This document shows, one piece after another, positions 1-12,300 of a stretch of DNA of 64,000 nucleotides. Position 1 is the stretch's first letter. Each line of letters starts with the position of its first letter. The DNA is taken from NCBI RefSeq assembly GCF_023078275.1, contig NC_062996.1:4464001-4528000 (forward strand). The letters are read 5' to 3'. Made by a program: the position numbers and the translations under genes. The notes beneath the pieces are model-generated. The model was given only the letters and a program-made list of their open reading frames with translations, was not told where the DNA came from and made no database searches. The stretch comes from Leguminivora glycinivorella (taxonomy: Eukaryota; Arthropoda; Insecta; Lepidoptera; Tortricidae).

Positions 1-995
1 AACAATTTGAAAGAGCAAAGAAAATCTTAAAAAAGGAAATAATATGAAGATCAAAACAAGATACCCAAGGAAAAACGAAATCGATTAGTAAACTTGGATT
101 AAATAAGACATGGTTAAGATTTATTTAGAAGACATCGATATCTGTAGATATCTGCTGGCAAAAAAGAGAAAATAAGCTTATTAAACAAATACACCGTAAC
201 GTTCTGGAACAACCCGATCACAGGAAAACCTTTACTCGGAAAAACCTTATTCGAAAATCATCTAAGTGACAATTCAACTGAAAGTCGGGATGTTTGATAT
301 GAAAGTGTACAACATGCATACCATACCGATCTAAAAATAATAGGTATCACAATTAAAACAATATTTGATTCAATTACAGTGATTAAATTCAGACGTTAAG
401 GCGTAGACTAAGTTGGGTAACTAAAGTGATGATTTGAATTCGTCACTTTCGTGAGCAAGTTATTTTTATTTTTTTTAATGAACGTGCAATGTTTATGTCA
501 AGTTCATTGCTACCTGACTGATTGCAATCGATGGTTCCTAAATCATGTTATAACTGTAATTTCTATTATATATGTAAAAGGCTTAAAATCTGATTAAGTG
601 TTATTTTTCGTGGTCATCATGGTCACTTTCGTTACCACCAAATATAGTTTTTTTGAGTTTTTTTTACTTAAATAATTATTTTTGATCTCTAACACCATTA
701 AAACTTTGATTTGTATATCTGACTACATGCATAATAAACAAAAAACTAATCAAAAAGAGCATTTTTGTTTTTGAACATTTTTAGAACCCCTTGAAATAAT
801 GACCCAAAAAGGTTTTGATTACCGGTCAGTGAGTTGGTGAGTGTTAAAATTAGCTATTTTTACGGGGTCATATTTCAGGATCTACTGAAGAATTATCTAT
901 GAAATTTGGCATACTGCTTTAGTACTACATAGTATATGATTACGTAGCTAAAATTTTATCTCTCTGTACTTGCAATAGGCACTGAGCAGCAGGGG
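1..995. other. No gene recognised
   Basis: AT-rich sequence with stops in all frames. I see neither the missing last two SPH-A exons nor a known repeat. Confidence 0.5.
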
Positions 996-997
996 TA

Positions 998-1494
998 GGG
1001 TTGCAAATAGAAAAAAAAACAAATGTTTTTTTTTCAGAAATTTGAAAAAAAACCGAGCACCATGGTTTTTTTTCTAAATATGTTTTTTTTTTCAGATAAC
1101 AAATAATTCGACAATAACGGTTTTTCGTGAGTTATAATGTGTTTCAATCAATAACGTACATTTTAATTCGATTAACATTTAGTATACAAACGTTTATTGG
1201 GGAATCCCCGATGCGGCGTGCAGCGTGGAGAGGCGGTGGTGTTGCCAACAGTAAGTAGTGATAACTACAAACTACAGATTTCGTAAATGTTACTTTTAGA
1301 AGACCAGAAATTAAAGTTATTTGATTAAATTCGTTTAATAGTTAACGTTAAGTCTAAAAAACCGTATAAAAGTATAAACTGGTTTGCAAATTTTGAGATT
1401 TCGTACATTAGAAAAAAAAATACTCCAGAAAAAAAACCGTTTTTTTTAATGTTTTTTTTTTCAAGCCAGAAAAAACCGTTTTTTTTTGCAACCC
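998..1494. mobile_element. TA-flanked inverted-repeat element, GGGTTGCAAA ends, copy 1
   Basis: Begins GGGTTGCAAATAG and ends TTTGCAACCC, with TA on each side. The arms are A and T runs. An internal GGGGAATCCCCGATGC block recurs in the larger copy at 11575-13502. Confidence 0.6.
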
Positions 1495-1632
1495 TAAGCA
1501 GGGGGGTCAAAAGTGGGCCTGCGCACTGCCCATAGATCGTGTACATATTGGAAACTGACATAGGCATGATTTTGAAGACAAGAACCTCCCAGTTGGTTCT
1601 AAGGTTAAAGAAGAATAAAAGTTGATTTGATT

Positions 1633-1815
1633 CGTCGTCTCTTCTTGAGCACCACAGCATATTTGTCCTTGTCGTTAAACTAATGCCCCAGCCTATACTC
1701 TAGCAGCGGGCGCGGGCGGGGGAAGGCAGGCTACATCAATATACCTGTCTCTTACCTTCTTGAGCAGCTCAGCATATTTCGTCCTTGTCAATGAACTCTT
1801 TGGCTGCAATTGGAA
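1633..1815 (-). pseudogene. Two further copies of the SPH-A exon G 3' end
   Basis: 1633-1735 and 1741-1815 each repeat the exon G tail. With 2333-2400 and exon G itself this makes four tandem copies, later split by an hAT-like insertion at 1826-2311. Both copies carry substitutions or stops (for example TTAAACTAATG instead of TTAAACTCCTTG). Confidence 0.72.
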
Positions 1816-1825
1816 GTAGCGTGTG

Positions 1826-2311
1826 CACAGACCAACCCCTATAGACATCCATTACAAGACGACTCGCGGTCGCCAGCCTTCCTAGTATTTGCACTGATAT
1901 AAGCGCGGGCGCTCGCCGTGCCCGATCAGTAGCGACCAAGTAACAGACCCGAAAGCAGCGCGTGTTTTTCGCAGTAAAAAAATTTAAGAAGGGTATTTTG
2001 ATGTCTTAAAGATGTCCACCTGTAGTGTGGAAAGGTAACAAGAAGCTCAAATTTAAAAACAGACGTCATTACATTCCACATAAAAGTCATGTATAATTTA
2101 TTCAGAGCCGGCATAGGTCAACTTACATTGGCCACTTACGCGTCAGTAGAGGAACAGTCCCTTTCATCTGGCGCGACTGCCCGCCGTCCTTGAAACGGCC
2201 AATCACAGCGCGCTTAACACATTCCCCGCCCGCTCCTCGCACCCCTGGCACTGGTGACTCGTATCGCGAACAAAATATACAAGAATGCTACTCTATAGGA
2301 GGTTCTCTGTG
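1826..2311. mobile_element. hAT-like non-autonomous element, copy 1
   Basis: 486 bp flanked by a perfect 8-bp direct repeat AGCGTGTG (1818-1825 and 2312-2319). Terminal inverted repeats CACAGACCAACCCCTATAG / CTATAGGAGGTTCTCTGTG. About 90% alike to 7175-7683 by eye. No transposase frame. Confidence 0.82.
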
Positions 2312-2332
2312 AGCGTGTGGCAGGTTACATCT

Positions 2333-2400
2333 ATACCCGTCTCTTACCTTCTTAAGCACCACAGCATATTTGTCCTTGTCGCCGGCGGGGGGAGGCAGGC
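2333..2400 (-). pseudogene. Copy of the 3' end of SPH-A exon G
   Basis: Repeats the last codons of exon G (GACAAGGACAAATATGCTGT), its splice donor and the first intron bases, then breaks. It lies immediately downstream of exon G in transcription order. Confidence 0.75.
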
Positions 2401-2424
2401 TACACCAACATACCTGTCTCTTAC

Positions 2425-2605
2425 CTTCTTGAGCACCACAGCATATTTGTCCTTGTCGTTAAACTCCTTGCCCCAGCCCATACTCTGGCAGCGGGCGCCG
2501 GCGGGGGAGAGTGCGGGGTGAGGCAGGCCACGCCAATATGTGGTGCGTTGCCGAGCTCATACGGCGAGTCAAGAATAAGGAGGGCCACGCTATTGTACAC
2601 TGACG
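2425..2605 (-). pseudogene. SPH-A exon G, frameshifted Asp exon
   Basis: Starts SVYNSVALLILDSPYEL and GNAPHIGVACL in one frame, then continues CQSMGWGKEFNDKDKYAV in another. Between them, near 2487-2505, is a C-rich run. The exon is 181 nt where phase 1 to phase 0 needs 2+3n, so it is one base short. The donor GTAAGA is intact. Ser replaces the catalytic Asp. A real frameshift or a homopolymer assembly error both fit. Confidence 0.75.
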
Positions 2606-3338
2606 CTGAGGAGAAATAGTTCAAATTAATATCCTACAATATAATAGGGATGACAACTACATAATAACCTAACCACAAAATTAAAATTTTGAAAAAACCC
2701 CCGACTGCGACATAGTAGACCGATTTTCATGAAACATGGCTAAGAACACTCCCGACTAAGGCACGCCACAGACAGTCTTAAAAATTCATAATCTTAGAAA
2801 AGATTTGTATGCAAACTGACAGTTCAAACTGACACTGACAGATCTGTCAGTGTCAGTTTGCATACAAATCTTTTCTAAGATTATGAATTTTTAAGACTGT
2901 CTGTGGCGTGCCTAACTCAGCTTTCAAACAAAAAAAACTAAATCTAAATCGGTTCATCCGTTCGGGAGCTACGATGCCACAGACAGACACACACACACAG
3001 ACAGACAGACAAACAGATAGACAGACAGACAGATGGACAGACAGACAGACAGACACGTCAAACTTATAACACCCCGTCGTTTTTGCGTCGGGGGTTAAAA
3101 AAATGGCATTCTGTTTAGTCCGTCAGTTAGATCATCCAAAAATACTGAACACATATTTTTCGTTTTTTCTAATTAAGAATACCGAAGAGCTGGCGACTTC
3201 CTCGCACAACGTATCAGCATTGCGATACAGCGAGGAAATGTCGCCAGTGTCGTTGGTACAATGCCTCAAGGGCCTATTTTAGACATTAGCTAGTTTTTAA
3301 CCCTCGACGCAAAAACGACGGGGTGTTATAAGTTTGAC

Positions 3339-3370
<32 letters not shown>

Positions 3371-6300
3371 GTGTGTGTCTGTCTGTGGCATCGTAGCTCC
3401 CGAACGGATGAACCGATTTCGATTTAGTTTTTTTTTATTTGAAAGCTGTGTTAGTCGGGAGTGTTCTTAGCCATGTTTCATGAAAATCGGTCCACTAGGT
3501 CGCGGTCGAGGGTTTTTCAAAATTTTAATTTTGTGGTTATTAAGTTTAGTCTTAGTTTCTTATATAACTATGTAAATATGTTCATGTAAATAAAGTTCAT
3601 TTCATTAATGAAAAAAATACAAAAATATAGAGCATCAAAGTTCCGGAGTGGGGGCTTGTGACGTCACTTCTAAGTAAAAATTGGCGTCACAAACCACCCT
3701 GTGCACAAGTTTCAACCAAGTTAAGTGATTGTGCTGAAAGTAACTTAAAATTGGAGTGGCGGACACTTCGTACTTCTAGACAAAGAATTTGCTATGAAAA
3801 TACCCTCGCATACTTCGCTGGCATAAACAACAAAATCTCCCGCGACATTAATGGGAACTTTTACAAAAATTTCACTTCGCGAAGGTAACTCAATGAATGA
3901 TTGTTCGTTACTGCTATGTGTAGAGTAAACGCGTACCGGTATAAAGGATGTGCGGTTACCGTTTTTCAATTTCAAAACGTCCGTTTCAAAATCTATATTG
4001 CCTCTATATTTTTTTAAGAAATCCTGACCCAGGATCCCGTCCGCGTCAACCGGTAAATTTTCAAAAACATGAAATTTGTGACTAAATGATTCATTTGTCT
4101 CATAAAATAAATCGAGATAGCTGTAACCAACAGATGTAATTACACCGCCTAGCCCATTTACGTTTGTTGTGTGTGGGTGAATCATCGGAGCTGTTGGTCT
4201 TATCGAACCATATTTGACTGCACTCAATGACGCTCCGGTGTCCAATAGCCATGTCAACGACTTTCCATTTACGTGAAGCTGAACTGAATTCACGTTACCG
4301 AAGGCCATAATATAAGGTAAGGTGTTAGTTACGAAAAAACTGAAGATCAGACGATCTGGCTGGTGACTCGTTCGTGTCATTGCACTCACGAGCCGTGTTT
4401 ACGTACTGCTTATTATGGGGCTTACGGGGTCCGAAACCGTTACCATTATGCCCGTAGCTCTTACGATATCCATGGCCGCGTAAACCACCCCTGAAAGCGC
4501 CACCGCCTCTGCCTCTGGGCAAGTAGGAAGCGCGTCCTTCGGTTTTCCTGTACTCGTACTGCGGGTGTCTCGCTGCACCTACCCTACTGTTGAAATATAC
4601 ATTTCCACGACCCGAAGCTATTTGGGCTCTTGCACCCCTACCGCGCACCGCGAACACCTGCTCTGAGGGTGTTGGTGTCATCGCAATCTCTTCATCCTTA
4701 GCACCCTGTATTGCGTCTTTAAGAGACGTGTAATTGCGAGCCGATATTACCGTACTTAACCGGTCATTTCGCAAACCACTGGTAAACCTGTGAATAGCCT
4801 GCCTTTCATTAAGGGGTTTTAGAACACTGTAAGCACTCGAATCACCATTGGCTTGTGAAATTGTCAGCTTGACAAAAATATCCTCTAAATCTCTACCGAA
4901 CTGCTCTATACTCTTTCCCGCCTGCCTAGCCGTCTGCAACTGTTTCTGCAAAGCGGTATCCGACCTCCGAGTTAGCAGATGAAGTTTCATATCTGCAATT
5001 AAACTCGCTACTGTGGTATAGGTACCTGTTAACCGCAGTTTTGCATTGTAAGACAAACGTGTTTTCAAAACGAAATTTATCAACACCGGGATGTCAGCTT
5101 CGACTATCATTGTCCCATACAACTCTATGGCGTCGATTAATTGCAAAGAAACCTTTTCAGTATCATCCATGACGGGCAAAAGAGAGACTGCCGTCTTCAA
5201 GTCGAAATTCGATTTGGAACCCATGTTTGAATTAATTAATTGTTGCGATTCCCCGAACAGTTGCAATATTTTAGCATATGCTCTTTCGACTTCCGCAATA
5301 TACTGTTGTACCTTATTGTCGAGGGGCACTTCCCCCTTTTCTACCTTTGAAATATAAATCTCTAAATAGGCATTATACTCGTTATAAACCGACTTTGCTT
5401 CCGAAAATTTTTCCTGCCCTAACTTCTCGCTTCTTCTAACTGGCCCAAGCTTAAGCAAATATTCCTTAAAATAATTAATGCGCTTATAAAATTCTAAAAC
5501 ATCTGGCATAACTATAACGAGCCTTAAGCTAATATAACGCCACACGATAAGGTCTACAGTCCATAGGAAAATAATTCACTACACTTACATGATTTCCCGG
5601 CAGGCCGATGAAAGTCTTTGTCACTTCACTACACTTACATGATTTTTCCGGTAGTCCGATGAAAGTCTTTGTCACTTAGTTCGTGGTAGGACACTCACAC
5701 TGCTTTGCCGATCCGCAGCGCTCCAGGAATCCCCACGACAGCCGCTGCCCGCCACCTTAGACGGACGCACGCCTGCGCATCACCATAGCAGCCGCCTGGC
5801 GCTCGATCTTCTGCGTCAGACACTTGTGGATCCTTTTCCAGACGAGATAGACGAAGATAACGGTGATCATCACTCCCATAGCCATCGTTATGTATGATTG
5901 CCCATCCGCGTGGCTGATGTCCTGACTCGTCCTGGCGCTATTGCCCTGACCGGCCTGAGCTATGATGACCTCTTCCTTCTCCACTCTAGACACAGTTTTC
6001 CCCATCTTGAAAATAGCAAACCGACGAAATGCTGCAGAGAAGCCTTAGTGGTCGTAGTTCCTCAACACGCTGACACATCCTGGCAAGGTCGCCATGTATT
6101 GGTCGAAGCTATTGGTGCATGTTCTATTCGGTAGGGATGTAGTAGAGTTTAATAAATGAAACACATGTTGACTCTCCAAGGCATCAATATGTAATGTCGA
6201 TTAGAATACAGATAGAATAAGCTGATCATTATGAGTAATACAGTTTCCATATATAAAGCATCTAGCCTACTTAATCTAATTAGGTATGCTTACACATCAC

Positions 6301-9300
6301 ACTTCGAGCTATCGAAGAAGGTGTCCCGGCCGGCCCCTCTTTTAGATCTGGCTCGATATGAATAAATGACCAGGGGGGTTACCATGACGTACTAAAGACG
6401 TTCAGTTTAGGTTGAGAGAAAGGGACACAGCTATAGCAGTTACACAGCTCCGTCCCTCTTTCTCAACCTAAACTGAACGGCTTTAGCACGTCATGGTAAC
6501 CCCCCAGAAAACTTACGTCTGTAGTAGTCGGAGTGCTTGATGATCTTGTTGACGTTACGCTCCTGGTGAGGGTAGATCTCCTTGTTTGTCTGCGTGTCCC
6601 ATTCACCAGCACGGCATTTTACCTAAACACATGAACATTCATGAAATAAAACTATGGAAACGGATTAAATCGCGTATAATGAATTTAAATTCATCCCGAC
6701 GTTTCGAACTCTTTACAGCGTTCGTGGTCAACGGGTGACTGAGGAAAAATTACAATGTGCAAAAGCTACCCACATACAAGAAATATTAACGAACCATGAC
6801 CACAAATAATATAGATTTCTAGGGCAGGTTCACACACTATTAATAAAGCTAGTTATACAATATTCAAAAAAATTACCATTACTATGTTAAAAAATAATTA
6901 ACCAATTAATCTACACAAAATTGACAAAGAACAAATTGCAAATGTCCAACACCATACAACACAAATGCCTCACAGCCTTCTTCGTGCTTGTTCCATTATC
7001 AGATGTACTGTAAAGAGTTCGAAACGTCGGGATGAATTTAAATTCATTATACGCGATTTAATCCGTTTCCATAGTTTTATTTCATGAGTAACTATGGCGG
7101 TAACCGAAGACATTACATGAACATTCATTAAGAATGGTCTGCAAATCGACCATTGTAACTATTTTGGGTGACGACACAGACCAACCCCTATAGACATCTA
7201 TTACAAGACGACTCGCGGTGGCCAGCCTTCCTAGTATTTGCACTGATATAAGCGCGGGCGCTCGCCGTGCCCGATCAGTATCGACCAAGTAACAGACCCG
7301 AAAGCAGCGCGTGTTTTTCGCACAAAAAAATTGGAAAAGGGTATTTTGATGCCTTAAAGATGTCCACCTGTAGTGTGAAATGGTGTGGAAAGGTAACAAG
7401 AAGCTCAAATTTAAAAACAGACGGCATTACATTCCACAAATAAGTCATATTTATAATTTATTCAGAGCCGGCATAGGTCAACTTACATTGGCCACTTACG
7501 CGTCAGTAGAGGGACAGTCATACTTCTGTCCCTTTTCATCTGGCGCGACTGCCCGCCGTCCTTGAAACGGCCAATCACAGCGCGCTTAACACATTCCCCG
7601 CCCGCTCCTCGCACCCCAAACAGTGGTGACTCGTATCGCGAACCAAATATACAAGACTGCCACTCTATAGGAGGTTCTCTGTGGGTGACGAATATCACCA
7701 ACCAACCCGCTTATTATCCATTAAACCGTGCATCCATATCCAGTGAATAAACTTTCCTTGGCTTAAGTAAGCATAGAGGAATCAGTAACGGCCCAGCCAC
7801 GACATTGGGCTAAGCGCGGCAGCGGTGAGCGGCGGCCATACATTGGAGCGAGACACAGCGATGGGACTTTTCATTCGCACGTATGGCTGCCGCTCACCGC
7901 TGTCGCGCTTAGACCAATGTCGTGGCTGGGCCGTAAGGGAAGAGTTGTAAATTCATACATCAGTAAATGAGGGTTATTTGTAGTGACATCTAGCGACAAT
8001 CACGCGTCAAATAGCGTAAATTATCAGTACTGCTACTTGTCAATAGATGTCGCGACGAACGAAGAGTCTAATGCTCACCAATCTTTAGCCAATATTACAA
8101 TAAGTAGTATTAATCAGTATTCGGTTTTTCATTCCTTCTGCTTGTAATATAAGTTTTAAACTGTTCTAATATTAAATCTTTGACAGAGGACGACTGTTGA
8201 CACCTAGTATCGAGTAGTGGTACTGATAATTTAGGCTATTTGACGCGTGATTGTCGCTAGATGTCACTACAAATAACCCTCATTTACTGATGCACTTATG
8301 CAGTTACAACTCTTCCCATACTTATTCCTCTATGGCTTAAGTAATTGTGCCTTCTACACGTTGTAACGTAAACCCTACACCTGTTACTGTATACTTCTAT
8401 CTCAGTGGAAAGGTTTTATCGTGTTTTACGAGTTACCTATGTATTTTCTCAGGCAAGCGCGGATCCGTGGTAAAGGCCCGGGGCCCCAGGAAGGGTCACG
8501 ACCCCCCCCCCCCCCCCCCGGATCCGCGCATGTTCTCAGGTCATGAAGAATATTTTAGAATGGAAATGGAATTCATTTATAAACTAATTGAACTAACATA
8601 AGTACCTCATTGGCTTCTTTCCCGTCAACTTTATGCGCGCCCGTGAGAACGACTTGCGGATGGATAATGGAGCCGCCTCCCATGTAATCGGTCTGAGACC
8701 AGGCCGTGTTGCCATCAGATCGTCTGAAAATAAAACTCTGAAGATAAAAATAAAACTCTTATAAAATAGAATGGTGGAGGATGATAAAGCTTATCCCGAC
8801 GTACGGTCACGGAATTTAAACGTTGAGTCCATCCAGATGTCATATATACCATAGATCAAGCAAACGTATCTACTTAGCGTGTCAAATGAACTCAGTGAAA
8901 TCCACTGAGTTGTCCGTTTTTACTCGCAGCTTACAGCTTTCGGGCGTCAATTTTTGTAAGTTGAAGTCAACCAAAACATAAAAAATGCCTCGTTACGTGA
9001 TATTCAATTGCAACAACACAAAAATTATGAACAATCAAGAGCCTGAGACATATTTAAAATTACAGGCAAGAATCAACTTCAGTACAAAATTTGACACGCT
9101 CGGCCCCTATACAAATATATGAATTTGTTTCTCCTATCTAAATTAAGTTCTGTGGTTGAGTCAATGTCAGTCAGTACATCTTGTACTGAGACTGACTGAA
9201 ATAGGTCATGTCATCGTTCGTACGTTTCCGTAACAATACGAAGGCAAACCTTTTCGCACTACCCCTGTGCACCCTAACTAGACTGAAGTACTCCATCGTT

Positions 9301-12300
9301 GAAGATGCAGAAGGAACCTTCGGAGATAGCTAACCTTCGGTCTCTACGGTCTCTACTTAATGTCTCTAAACTTTCCAACTAGATCCTCATGGTCCTGATC
9401 AGAGGTCCTGTGTTGGATCAGATGCACTCTTCTCCCACTCGGGTTGTGTTTTAGTTGCTCCTACTAGAGAGAGGAGAGATACTGACAGTATACGTACTTG
9501 AGTATGGCCACCATCCAGGGGTACTCTCCAAACTCTGCTGAAGCTCCATCGTTGACGATACGGAAGGCCTGTGCTGTGCCCCAGGATTGCTCCAGCCACA
9601 CTCGGTCTGCTCCATCAGGGGGGGCGGCGGCTTGTACTGCCTCTGTTCAAAAAATACAGCAAACCCCAGGAAACAAGGGTTGATGACAAATTGGAAGCAG
9701 TTCTAAACACAACCATTCTAAAGAGCTCCCAATTTCTCATTCAGTTATAGAGATAGATAGTTACTTGAGTATGGCCACCATCCAGGGGTACTCTCCAAAC
9801 TCCGCTGAAGTTCCATCGTTGACGATACGGAAGGCCTGTGCCCCAGGGTTGCTCCAGCCACACTCGGTTTGCTCCACCACTGGGGGTGGCGGTTTTTCCT
9901 GCTTCTGGTTCAAAAGACAGCACACTTCCAGGTAGTGGGGGCACTCGCGTTGTCTGAAAAAATAGGTTATAGGTTAGTCAATATCATAAAGTTACATAGA
10001 CTGTGTTCTTATTGAATTCCAACTTTATAAGGAAGGTTCTTTAGGCCAAATACAATCAATTTCTATTTGTAACTCGTGTCGATTTAAAACACTCCCTTCG
10101 GTTGTGTTTAAAACATCGCCACTCGTGTTGAACTTCCTTTTTTACGCACTTGTGTCGTAAAGTACATTAATATTCATAAATTAAGTATTCGTACCTTATT
10201 GCCCATTATGGAGTTGCCATCCGTGTTGACGGCAGACAGCCAGCACTGTCAGGTCAGCACCGTATAATAAAGAGTTCTTTTGTACAGTTTGGCCACTCTC
10301 GCTCCCTACTAAAAGTGCCGCCCACCCCCGCTCGGTTACCTCAAAGTTACCGCCTGTCAAAAACGCGAACAGTCGACCTGTCATATCTCACTCATACAAT
10401 ACAAGCATGGTACGCGTTCACCTACACGAGCTTAGACTGTGTGCTAGGAACGCTCTTTCATATATTTGATCGCCAGTGTCCGAGGTGTGGTGCCAGTCTC
10501 CGGTTACACTGATAGTGTAGAACACAGACGCCACCTTACCGTCTTTTGTCTCACTATTTATACTGTTTTCTGATAAACTATTTATTGTAAGTGCGTTTCA
10601 CATTATCCGATCGATTTCTAAGGCAAAAATCCAAGATGGCGGCTTAAATGTATGGGATATCGGTCCTACATCTAATATCGGATCGGATAATGTGAAAACG
10701 CACTATTATAAGGATGAGAGGTATGAGGCCAATTTTTTTTTTCAAAGTTGTCCACCCCACTTTTTTTGTAACATGTGTATTTTTTACGCGATTCATACTC
10801 AGAATCGCGAGGTCTTTGGATCCTGATAGGAGAAAAAAAATGTCCCAAGATTTCCATACATTTTTTAGATCTTCCATTCCGTTACCGCCAAACAAAAAGT
10901 ATGAAAAAATGGTAACGGAATGGGGAAAACCTTGGGACACTTTCTCCTATTAGGATTGAAAGAGCTCGCGATTCTGAGTGGAATCCCACATAAAAATTTA
11001 CAAATCCAAAATAAAGTGGGGTGGACAACTTTGAAAAAAATCGCCCATGAGAGATGCTACTATAATACCTTATGTCAATTATGGAGTTGCCATCTGTGTT
11101 GACGGTACCAGACTCTGGGTTACATTGATAGTGTAGAACGCAGACGCCCGCCTTGCCATCTTTCGTGTCACATTCCGTGGCATTGTCTGGGAACGAATGA
11201 ATAATAACAGATAAATTGGAATTATTGGATTAAATTAAGTGCGTTGACACATGATCCGTCCGTAGGCCGGATATCTTATATAGTACTGGCACTTTTGACA
11301 TTTGCCTTTTCGATATCGGATCGGAGTGTGAAAACGCATTAGGAGATAAGTCGCAAAAGAGCCCAGTCTGCGTAGCCGAATGCACAAACGCTCGATAATA
11401 TCTCTTTCGCAATTATCTATCTCTATCGCTCTTGCGTATTGGCGCGACAGGGCCAGACTACATTTCTGTGGCGCTTCGCGTCGCAGAAATGCCATTCGGC
11501 TACGGGGCCAGGAATACGATCTACCTACATTGTTTTAGATTACGACTAGCTAGTACTCTAACTAGGATTGCAAATAGAAAAAAAAACAAATGTTTTTTTT
11601 TTCAGAATTATGAAAAAAAAACTTGAAAAAAAAAACCAAGCATGCATCATGGTTTTTTTTCTAAATATGGTTTTTTTTTAGATGAACAAATAATACGACA
11701 ATAACGGTTTTTCTTGATTTGTAACGTGTCAATAACAATAACGTACATTTTAATTCGATAAAGATTCAGTATACAAACCATGGACTTTCAATAGGGACTG
11801 AGCTCACACTTTTTTGCCATACTAAATTGAACTTTATCACTGGTGCAGAAAGGCTTATCAGAATAGTAAAAGTGTGTCCACATGAGAGGGTCAAAGTTGG
11901 GGCTGGTGTCCCTCTCGCACGTGTGACCAGTGTTAAAGAGATTACTATAGTAGTAGTATTTTTACCTGTATGATAACTAAGTTTATAAACTTCTTAAATC
12001 ATTTAATGATTTACTATTTGTTACTTATAATAGTAATATACATCAGAAAAAAAAAACACAAAACAATGACTTATATATAACTTAAACTAAACAATTTAAT
12101 ATAATTATACACAACTTAAAACTACACAAATTCTTAAATTATTTTTGTATTATATCGAGGCAAGGATATTAATACCTTGTAACGAATTGGTAAGTCATTA
12201 TTATGAAGCCATAAAACCAAAGATTTGCGCAATTAAAAAAACCTTTAATTCGGTATTAGTAGATTTGGTAGTAACTTTAAATATTGACTGGTATCCCCAA

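Larger units (their letters stand above)
3745..6298 (-). mobile_element. Ty3/gypsy errantivirus-like element, 5' part only
   Basis: Read on the minus strand: LTR (about 6298-6095), primer-binding site, small membrane-protein frame (6005-5757), 53-bp leader repeats, gag (5545-4325), pol start with aspartic protease (4389-3745), then abrupt loss of reverse transcriptase, RNase H, integrase, any env and the 3' LTR. It sits in the SPH-A intron between exons F and G. It cannot move by itself. Classification rests on the gag/protease layout and an ILGQDFL-type protease tail. Confidence 0.75.

Noticed and set aside
1..1600. Last two exons of SPH-A
   Set aside because: I searched the minus strand for a VEVPVVDR-like start, GDSGG/GDGGS and a C-terminal WGIGC pattern and saw none, so they are off the left edge or lost.
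2285..2521. Plus-strand frame across exon G
   Set aside because: Complement of the SPH-A exon and its copies.
4325..5545. gag frame as a domesticated host gene
   Set aside because: It still sits between a leader, a primer site and a pol start in proper errantivirus order. Nothing here shows host use; selection tests would be needed.
9399..9599. Minus-strand frame MAGAILGHSTGLPYRQRWSF
   Set aside because: Wrong-frame reading of the exon D duplicate.
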